Origin: Piromyces finnis | Taxonomy: Eukaryota; Neocallimastigomycota; Neocallimastigomycetes; Neocallimastigales; Neocallimastigaceae | Direction: 5' to 3' | Length of the DNA stretch: 64,000 nt | NCBI GenBank assembly: GCA_002104945.1 | Contig: MCFH01000018.1 | Span: 496,001 to 560,000 of the forward strand | Shown here: positions 55,301-64,000 of the stretch, piece after piece | Layout of the letters: each line of letters starts with the position of its first letter | Numbering within the stretch: position 1 is the first letter of the stretch | The notes under the pieces: generated by a model | The model's input: only the letters and a program-made list of their open reading frames with translations | What the model was told of the DNA's origin: nothing | Database searches by the model: none | Translations under genes and position numbers: made by a program

Positions 55301-58300
55301 TTAAAAAAAAAAAAGATGAATCATCTTCACACCTCAATCCTTGCCTAGCCCACCTCTAGAACTTATTTAATATAAATTAATATACACCAATTACAATCAT
55401 TCGTTCATATATTTATATTAAATTAATTTAAAAGCGATTATACTTATTAAATATTATTATATATATTTTGGGTAATTTTTCCAATGAATTCAGGAGGAGG
55501 ATGAAATAATTTCAAATAAATCATCCATTTTATTTTAATATAAAATAATATATAATTTTTATATATTAAAGGATTGAATCTGGTTTATACAGTAGTATAA
55601 AGTTTTTTTATGGTTGAAGGTGGGATTGGTGGTGGTGGGAAGGTAGGAACTTTTTTTTTTATAATGGTTAGTGTATCCTTTTAAAAATTGAATCAAATGG
55701 TAGTGATAAAAGCGAATATTGTACTGTATTAAATAACAGGTTTGTCTGTGACTAAATTTTTATTATTTTGATTCCCATTTTTTGTTGTTTGTTTAATTTA
55801 TCATAGGATTTAACCTACCTATCACATGAACAAAATTTATTTTAATGCTTTATTATCCCATTGATTTATATTTAATTAACATTTATGAAAAAGGTATTTT
55901 TCTAGTATTTATTAAACTTTTTTTTTTTTTTATCACCTACCAACACCTCTTGATGATGATAAACTAAAAAAGGTAACTTTTAATAAATTAAAAAAAAGTC
56001 ATTTATTTAATAATTTTAATTAAATACTAAATATATAAAAAAAGAAATATTTAAAAAAAAAAAAATATTAATTCTCTAATTGTTACACCATATTGGAGTT
56101 ACCTTGACTAGGAATAAATTTTTACAAGTTGAATACGTTCAATTTTACTCAATACGACTCCCATTCAAATATTTTAGGGCCAAGAGAATTGTACTTTATA
56201 AATTTAATAAAAGGGAGGTAATTTTAAACAAAAAGACTTTTCAGACTATTTTTTTTTTATAAAATTAATGATTCATTTATTTTAAAATTGAAAATAGGCG
56301 TTAATTTAATATTTTAATGTATTTAAATTATTAATGATTAGCCTTTTTATTTTATTGTTTTATTTTTTTTTTTAATTTAACCAACTCATTCCATACATTG
56401 TACTAGATGGTATATTTAAAATTTATATAAACTAGTGGATTGTAATATTTTTATTTCTTAACCACTACCAACTGCTGTTATATTCATGACCATAACCTCA
56501 GTTTCAGTGATAAATATCAACAAAGAACGAAAAGACCAAGAGGTTACAACATTCTACGGCTTACCCTTGCTTATTGTTACTGGTGAATAAACTTGCTGTA
56601 ACTTTTTTTAAATAAAATAAAGAAGATGCCATTTTTAATTTAATCCACCTTTTCAATTAAAAAGCCATTATACTCTTAATATATGGTATTAGATATATAT
56701 TTGAATTGACTATATTTAAAAGCCATTGTATTCTAATATGTGTAAATAATATATATAACTTGTTTAATTTAAGGTCGTACAGCTTATATTAAAATAAATT
56801 AAAAAAAGAAAAAAATAAATTAAATCACTTTTTTTATAATTAAAAAATATATTTTTATATAAAATATTCAACAAAAGTTTAAATACTATAAAAAGTTTAA
56901 AATATATTATTTTTTTTTAAAAAACGTCATTCAATAAATAATAAAGTTTATAATTAATTATTATAAATAAATGGTTGACATCATTGAGTTGTTGATGAAT
57001 AAATAAATAGCATAATACCAAAATAAAGAGTAATAACAATAAAAACAATAAATCATAACATTTTGGTATAATAGTTTTTTAATTATTATTCCTAATAGCC
57101 ATGATAGTTATTATTTTAATTCTTTAGCAATAAGTACTGTTCATTATGATCAACTAGTAAAGCTTACGGTATTACTCTTTTTTTTTTTTTTAAATATTTA
57201 TTAGTATTAATGGCGATTGGTATTTTTAGTATTATTATTAGATATTCATTTAAATGAATTGTTGTTTCAAGTCACCCTTTTTTTTTTTTTGAAAGATGAA
57301 ATCCATTTTTTACAGAAAAAAAAACAATGGCTTTATCCATAGTCCAAGAAAGAAAAAAGGGTTTCTTAGATAAAACAATCTACTTTTTTATATAACTAAC
57401 TAGCTAAATAATAAAAACGATTAATATTAATAAGACTTAATAAACCATTGAATCATTTCATAAAAGTCATATTTATTATTAAATATTAATGATAATATTA
57501 TCGTTAATTATTAATAATAGTATTCATTACACTTGTTATTAATTATAATATTAAATAGGATAATTAATTATTTATTGCCTATGAATAACATGATGATTTA
57601 TTATTATGATTTATTATTCATTATATTAATTATATTAATTATATTAATTAGAATTCAAGATAATATCATTTCATCATGATAACATAATAATGACCATAAT
57701 CCTTGGTATTTATTTAATTTATTAATTATTTATTCATTCATTTAATAATTAAGTCTAATATATTGTAAATGGTATTTATTCATTGAATTCCATATATTAA
57801 AAATAATTAAACTTTTTAAACTTTTTAAATTAAAAAAATTAATTTGGAATATATATTATAAAAATGGCTGTAACAACTTTCTTAATTTTAAATTAATAAT
57901 CAATATATTAATTATATCAACAAACAAACTAATAAGCAAGTAAAAGAAGATGAGAGCTACTTTTTATTTCAACACCACTATTGTGGTAGCAATAGTAGTA
58001 GTGGTAATGATGTTGGTGGTAGTTTTCTTAAGTTGTTTATATGTAAATGATAAAAAGTAGCAATACCTTGACAGCAATAGCAATAACTTTACAAAAAATA
58101 ACAATATTAACAACATTAATAACAATATCAACACTAACATTAACAATAATAGTAAATCTATACTTTTAGTAAAAATTATTAAAGACATCCTCTTTTTTTT
58201 TTTCCCATTCCTCCTCTTTCCTTTAATAGATATAGCTATTTTACTCATAGTATTTTATTGTACTAAAATTAAACCGCTACCTCCTATCATGGTTGTCTTA

Positions 58301-60064
58301 AAAAAGTCCATAAAAAATTTTTATTATTAAAGAATAGGGTTAAAATCTTTTAATTCCCCACTTTACATTTCCTTTTACATTTTTCAATTTTACGTACGAA
58401 AAAATTTGTTTTTCCTATTTGAAAGAAGAAAATCTTTTATTAAAAATATTTTTTTTTATTTGTTGGTATTGAATTTATTTAGGAAGGTTTTGGCAAAAAT
58501 GAAATAAAATTCAATAGGGGTTGATGGATTAAATGAAATACATTTTTTTTAAATTATATTAATTTTCTAATTTGGAAAAAAAATCATTTTAAAGAATGTC
58601 AATATACCACTATCACTACTACCACCACCACCCTACAAGTAAAAAGAAAAAAAACTTTAATTTTTTAAATTTTTATTTTGAAAAGTTTTTTCTTTTTTTT
58701 TTTTTGTTATTAATATTATTCCGTTGCCCTATTCATTTATTTCCTTTTAACCAATAATATGAATGAATTTTCATTTTATATTTTCATAAAATTTTTAGTT
58801 TTTTTTAATTTATTATGTTCAATTGAATTAATTTATGAAGCCATTCAATTTATAATATATGGGTTCATTTTATTTTTATCTTTTAAACTCATTTTGATAG
58901 AGTCATGAACAAACTTTTTTTTTTATCTTTAAAACTTAGTCTTTTTTTATTTTAAGAGTCTTTTTCTTTCTTTCTATGGCGAGCTAATAGCAAATTTATT
59001 ATTACTAGGAAAACTAGTATTTACACCATCCATTTTTACACCATCCATTTTATTTATATACTATTTCATTTGAATTTTTTGTTTACATTCTAAAATTTAT
59101 TTATTTTTATTAAAATGAATCTTTCTTTTTTACTCTTTTTTTCTCCATTCATTTAATATACATTAATATATTTATGAATACACTATAATATATTTATCCC
59201 ATATATTACGACTATAAATTATATTAGATGTTATCTTTTAATGAATAAATTGTTTTTTTGTTTTTGTTTTTTTTGTCAATAGAAAGAAAATTCATTCATC
59301 CAATTTCCTTAAAAAGTAATAATTCATTTATTATCCTATTTCATATATTAAAGAGTGTAAAGGCTTAAAATTGAAAAAATATATAACAATATTAACAACC
59401 ATATATTATAGTATATCTAATATATAATAATTTAAATTAATTTTTTTTTTAAATTTCATTCATTGAACGACAAGATATTTTTTTTAATTTAATTATAAAT
59501 GAAAGAAAAGAAAAAGAAAAATGGGTGAGTTAGCAGCAGCAGCAACAACAAACAAAAAGCAATGAAACGTTTACAAGAAAATTTTATGATAGCAAGTATA
59601 AGTAGACTTATCTACTATGCAGATAGAGTTTCGCTATGGTGCTATGGTGATAGTATGGCTATAGTATGCTTTTATTAAGTCTACTTATTTTGAAATGATT
59701 CTCTAATTAATAGATCATTTCTATAAAAGAATTGAAATTAAATAAATGCATGAAATGGAAATGAAAAAAAAAGAATTTAAAATTAAATTAATATCAATAT
59801 ATTTTAATATATTTCAATATATACTAAATATATATTTTAATGAAATCACAACTTTATTTTTACCGCGAACCTTTTTCTTATTCAGTGGTCTAAAGATGGC
59901 TATTTTTCTTCTTTTTGTCCATTAGAGCATTTTCTATTTTTAAAGAAAGAATATGAATAACACTTGTTAAAATAAATATTTAATCATAATAATAGATATA
60001 TATAACTAGTAAAAAAATGGTCAAAATTAGAGCAACAACAGAATTTTTTATAAATTAATCAATC

Positions 60065-60088
60065 AATAATAAATAAATAAATAGTATA

Positions 60089-60119
<31 letters not shown>

Positions 60120-60265
60120 CTAACTAACTAACTAACTAAATAAATAAATAAATAAATAAATTAATAAATAAATTAATAATAAATAATAAATAAATAAATA
60201 AATAAATAGTATATGAATAAATAAATTCTAATGAATGAATGGATGAATAAATAAATAAATATGTA
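60065..60265. repeat. AAAT-type tetranucleotide repeat
   Basis: AAATA units with an internal block of five ACTA units (about 60118-60138) and scattered imperfect units. This is simple sequence with no reading frame. Confidence 0.85.
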
Positions 60266-61376
60266 AATAATAATAATAAATGATATAAATGCTTTGCTCT
60301 TCGCTATTTAAATCAAATCAAATCAATCGCAAAAAAAGAATCTTTTTTATTTAATTTAATTAAAAACTAAAACTTTATTTAATACTAAAATTTGATCTAT
60401 TTTTTTTTTATCAAAAATAATAAATCTTTTTTTATTTTGAAAAGAAAAGGAAAGGAAAGAAATAACAAAAAAAAATTAATATTTTTTTTTTATTAATGAA
60501 AGGATTACTTTTTACTATACCTTTTTACTACTACTAACGATACCATCCATACTGCCATCTATTATATAGTAATTTAAAGGATTTACTTTTTTCATTCTTA
60601 CATCACTAATGAGGATTCCGTTTTTTTTTTCTTTTCATACCACATAAATAAAAAGTGAAATATTATTGGTTGAAAAATTAATACAAATCATTTTCTTTTT
60701 TTAATTAAATTCAAACTTTTTCAATGTAAGAATTCTTCCTTTTCATGAATGAGGGAATGTTTATGGTGATGGTAATGAATGATAATAAAAAATCGTACCT
60801 ATTCCTATTTTTAAATAACAATGATACTATTTAAAAAGATCAAGTCATGTAAAATTTTAGAGGTAAAACTGGCCTACTTAAAGAATTTCATGGCTAGTTA
60901 TTTACTTTTTATAGAGTAAAAACTTTTATGATTTTTTTTTTTTGAAAGAAATCCTTTTTTTAAAATAATTAGAGTATAATGGCTTAATATAAAATAATAA
61001 ATAAAATATATATTTAATAATATATAATAATATACTATTAATAAATTCAAAATGCATTGGAATAATTTATTTTGAAGAAAGACTTTTCTTGATCAAAAAA
61101 AATTGATTCAATATATTCTAATATATAGAGTAGTATATATTAAAAGGGAAAAACTGTCAAAAAACAATTAATGTACAATTATTGTTACATTATTAATAAT
61201 GTATTAATGTATAGATTAATGTTGTGTTAATAAGGATATTCACTAATTATTATTATTATTATTAATGTTGTGCTAAATATTATAATAAGGATTAATTATT
61301 CATTATTATAATTATTCATTTATATATATATATTACATCATATTATAGCTATTTCTTGTTATTTATTTATCCATTC

Positions 61377-61495
61377 ATTTACTTTTTATTAATTAATTAA
61401 TTATTTATTTATTTATTTATTATTTATTTATTATTTATTTATTTATTATTTATTTATTTACTTTTTATTTTTTATTTATTTATTTACTTTTCTTT
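61377..61495. repeat. TTTA-type tetranucleotide repeat
   Basis: TTTA and TTAT units, interrupted by two ACTTTTTATT blocks. Simple sequence only. Confidence 0.8.
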
Positions 61496-61985
61496 GTAAA
61501 ACCATCCACTTTTCAAAAAATTATTCTTTAAATAAATTTAAATAATTATAATATATGATTCAATATATTATTTAATATATAATATAAATGAATCATTTAA
61601 AATTTGGATATGTCAATCATTTCAAAATGAAAAAGCTCACACCACTTCATCAATTCCAAAAATATTTGTTTGTCAATGGCATGAATAAAAGATAGTTGAA
61701 AAGTAATTATACTATGAGAGTATAGAAATAAAATCATTAACCAAAAAACTCTTGTCTATCTATTGAGATGGATGTATGTGTAGAACTGTATTATCATATT
61801 TTTACTATGTATTTGTTTCAGGTCAATACATATTCTATATATTAAAAAATAGTCTTTTGCCTTTAATACTCAATTTTTTTTTTTTTAGCTATTAAACTAC
61901 TAATCATTTATTTTAGAAATAAAAAAAAATTTATTTTTTTACTCTACTATATAAAAATAAAATTCCTTTTTTTTTTACCATAGCA

Positions 61986-62430
61986 TTAAATAATAAAAGT
62001 GAAAGACTTTTTGCTTCTCTTTTTCTTTTTGTTGACTTTGGCTTTGTTTCCTAGTTATGATTTTTTTTTTTGAAAAAAAAAAGAGAGGCTAAAAACTTTT
62101 TTTAATCATTAAAATAAATTAAAAAATAATAATAAATAAAGTTTAAAAAATAAAATTTTTAATATATTTATTAATTCTTTTCCATAGATTATGATTCAAT
62201 TGACAATATACGAAGATAATATATTTACCTTCACATCTAAATTTTTTTAATTTAACATCCATAAAAATATGAATCTTTAAAAAAGAATGATTTTAAATGT
62301 ATACAATATGTATATTGTATTGTAAATAGTATAAAAATGAAGAAATACAATGCATGAAATAGATAATAATATTTTAAAATGGCTACCTTTGCTGCAAGTC
62401 CAGTTTGAGGGAGGTAGTTTAATTCTTGAA
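61986..62430 (-). CDS. 3' exons of a small unidentified spliced gene
   Basis: Three minus-strand exons with joining phases: 62430-62387 (enters at phase 1), 62274-62229 and 62050-61986, ending in TAA. The introns start GTAGCC and GTAAAT and end AAAG and CTAG. They encode QELNYLPQTGLAAK, then IHIFMDVKLKKFRCE, then GNKAKVNKKKKRSKK and a short hydrophobic end. The codons are balanced compared with the flanking DNA. The 5' end is unsure. One option is an exon at 63106-63046 (MEIPGIKMNDDLFIHNIYYE) ending at a GTAAAA donor with the right phase, which would give a 71-residue protein with a 615-base intron. Another is a 10-base ATG exon at 63851-63842. I do not recognise the family; the basic C-terminus suggests nucleic-acid or ribosome binding at most. 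Confidence 0.42.
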
Positions 62431-64000
62431 CTAAAAGTAAAGGAATTCGAATTAAAAATAATTTTTTTTTTCATTTTTTATGGTATGATTTTTAGATCTA
62501 TGTGAAAGAAAAAGTTATTTCTTATCATTAGAATTATATTAAAAATAAAAAAACTTTAGATAAATATTAGAAAATCAGTAGTTAATACTATTGTTTATTA
62601 TTTACTATTTTTTTTCCCTAGTACTCTATTAATAAAATGTTTAATTTTTTTCAGTAATAAATTAAATATAGTATCTTTTTTTTTTTTTATTTATTCGGTT
62701 GTTTATTATTTCAAATGAATTAAAAGGGTCACGTTTATTATTTATTAATAAATCAAAAAGAAAAAATGTGATTCAAGGCAGGTCAAGTCATAAAATCATG
62801 AGTTTAATATCCTTGTATACATATTCTCATATACTTTTATATAGTGAAACATTTTTTACCTTCTTAATAAGTGTTAAAGGTAAAATTTAATATAGAAAAA
62901 AAAAAAAAGAGAATCATTATATTCCTTTCTATTAATTATTTTTTATTAAAAATCAATGGTAAATGGGTCAAAAAAAAATAATTTCAGATGACACTAAACC
63001 AAACCAAACAAAATGTGTAAAAAAAAGTTTTTTTTTCCCTTTTACATTCATAATAAATATTATGAATAAAGAGATCATCATTCATTTTAATACCAGGTAT
63101 CTCCATCAAAACATGATATAAATAAATAATTATTAAAGAAAAAAAAAAGTATTATTTATACTCTAATAGTCCTTTATCCTTTTAAAAAAGGATCCCATTT
63201 TTTTTTTAAAAAAAAAGTATCATTATTTATCGTTATTTTCCCACTGTGATAATACCTAAAAACACATCAACATTCATTTTTTTTTAAAAAAAAGACCAGT
63301 CAATCTTGTCATTCTATAAGAATAAATTGGTTCTATCTTTTTTTTTTTTTTTTTTTTAGGTTAAAACTCTAATTATTGTCACTTTTTTTAATATTTTTTA
63401 TTTCCTTTTTTGTCATTAATTTATACAGAAAAATAGTTAAAATTTATATTAATTTTTTTTTTTGAAATTTAAAATAAAGAAAAAGTAAAAAAAAAAAAAA
63501 GAAAAGAAGAATAAGTTCAAAGTCATTCTAATAATAATTATTATTGATTTTATTATTATTACTTTAAATTCTTTAACCATTTTATTTTTTTTAATAGAAG
63601 TTAAATCCACAAAAAAAAGAGTTTTAAAAAGGTTCATCAAGACATTTTTTTTTTAATTATTAAATATTAAAAATTAATTTTTTATTAAAAAAAAATCTTT
63701 CTATGACTCATTTTTTTTATTTTTTATTTTTATTATTTGAATAAAGTAAAAAAGCTAAAAAAAAAAAAAAAAAAAAAAAAAAAACAATCGATGATAATAG
63801 CAACAATAAATAAACAAACAAACAAATAATCAATCGTACCTGCATTCATTTTCTAATTTTTTCTTTATTTTTTTATTTATTTCAATTAATAAAATTTATA
63901 TAAAATTAATAAAATACAATAATTATCACAATTACATTTACATTTACAATTTTTATTTTTATTAGTAGTTTTGGTATTTTTTTTTAAAAAAGTTTTGCCA
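62431..64000. other. Region upstream of the small gene, to the window end
   Basis: AT-rich DNA with A/T-runs (63757-63784) and one protein-like short frame at 63046-63106 on the minus strand, which may be the first exon of the small gene. An ATG followed by a GTACGA donor lies at 63851-63842 on the same strand. Nothing else is visible. Confidence 0.4.

Larger units (their letters stand above)
52324..61985. other. Very long non-coding region
   Basis: About 9.7 kb. It holds homopolymers, G-rich patches (near 54340-54360 and 55615-55650) without codon structure, scattered repeats of a GGCATAAA or GGCTATAAA word (about 54780-55290), a GC-richer patch at about 56460-56600 (see findings), an inverted pair at 59598-59610 and 59676-59688, and TTTA-type repeats near 60065-60265 and 61377-61495. 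Frames in this region are low complexity or unconvincing. No gene is supported. Confidence 0.45.

Noticed and set aside
57964-58248. Minus-strand Leu/Thr-rich frame
   Set aside because: The sequence comes from AAC/AAT-type repeats; there is no splice context, no conserved motif and no ordinary composition.

Overview
The window is eukaryotic: extremely AT-rich DNA full of long A/T homopolymers and AAT or AAAT microsatellites, with small intron-rich genes separated by multi-kilobase non-coding stretches. Introns are AT-rich, start GTAAGT-like and end AG, and most are about 55-260 bp. Proteins carry long Asn, Ser and Gln runs. The best fit is an anaerobic gut fungus (Neocallimastigomycota, such as Piromyces, Neocallimastix or Anaeromyces). 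Three things support this: a secreted fungal-type LysM protein, an EF-hand MscS channel of the fungal type, and a ciliary CFAP119/CCDC189-type gene that fits a lineage with flagellated zoospores. The ciliary gene argues against Dictyostelium, which has similar base composition but no cilia. Species assignment is inference.

Left part (1-17.7 kb). There is a 3-exon secreted LysM protein (504-1272, +), a 10-exon proteasome lid subunit Rpn5 (4344-6713, +), a single-exon unidentified protein built around Asp/Asn-rich tandem repeats (8737-10233, +), a GC-richer retroposed element of SINE type with a tRNA-like head, poly-A tail and target-site duplication (12134-12710), and a 4-exon EF-hand MscS mechanosensitive channel (14901-17715, -).

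Middle part (17.7-42.3 kb). After about 5.5 kb of mostly empty DNA comes a two-exon 1320-residue Ras-like protein with degenerate nucleotide-binding motifs (23220-27315, +). It is followed by a decayed coding region on the minus strand (about 28691-29640), a 10-exon CFAP119/CCDC189-like gene (30423-33865, -), a 4-exon ESCRT-III Snf7/CHMP4 gene (34844-36225, -), and a C2H2 zinc-finger regulator whose Asn-rich N-terminal half and zinc-finger half are separated by one frame slip in an AAT microsatellite (38375-42272, -).

Right part (42.3-64 kb). Most of it is non-coding. It holds a second decayed coding region with a GYPCC motif reminiscent of fungal dockerins (about 47920-48620, -), a 2-exon Pho80/Pcl-like cyclin with a Ser-Pro-rich repeat tail (50577-52323, -), and the last exons of a small unidentified spliced gene (61986-62430, -, possibly starting at 63106).

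The genes do not form a pathway or cluster. They are ordinary housekeeping and regulatory genes (proteasome, ESCRT, osmotic or Ca2+ response, cell-cycle cyclin, cilium, transcription). I found no CRISPR array, no conventional tRNA or rRNA gene, no virus-like genes and no obvious new multi-gene system. The most unusual items are the SINE-like element, the Ras-like pseudo-GTPase, the repeat-built acidic protein and the slipped zinc-finger gene.
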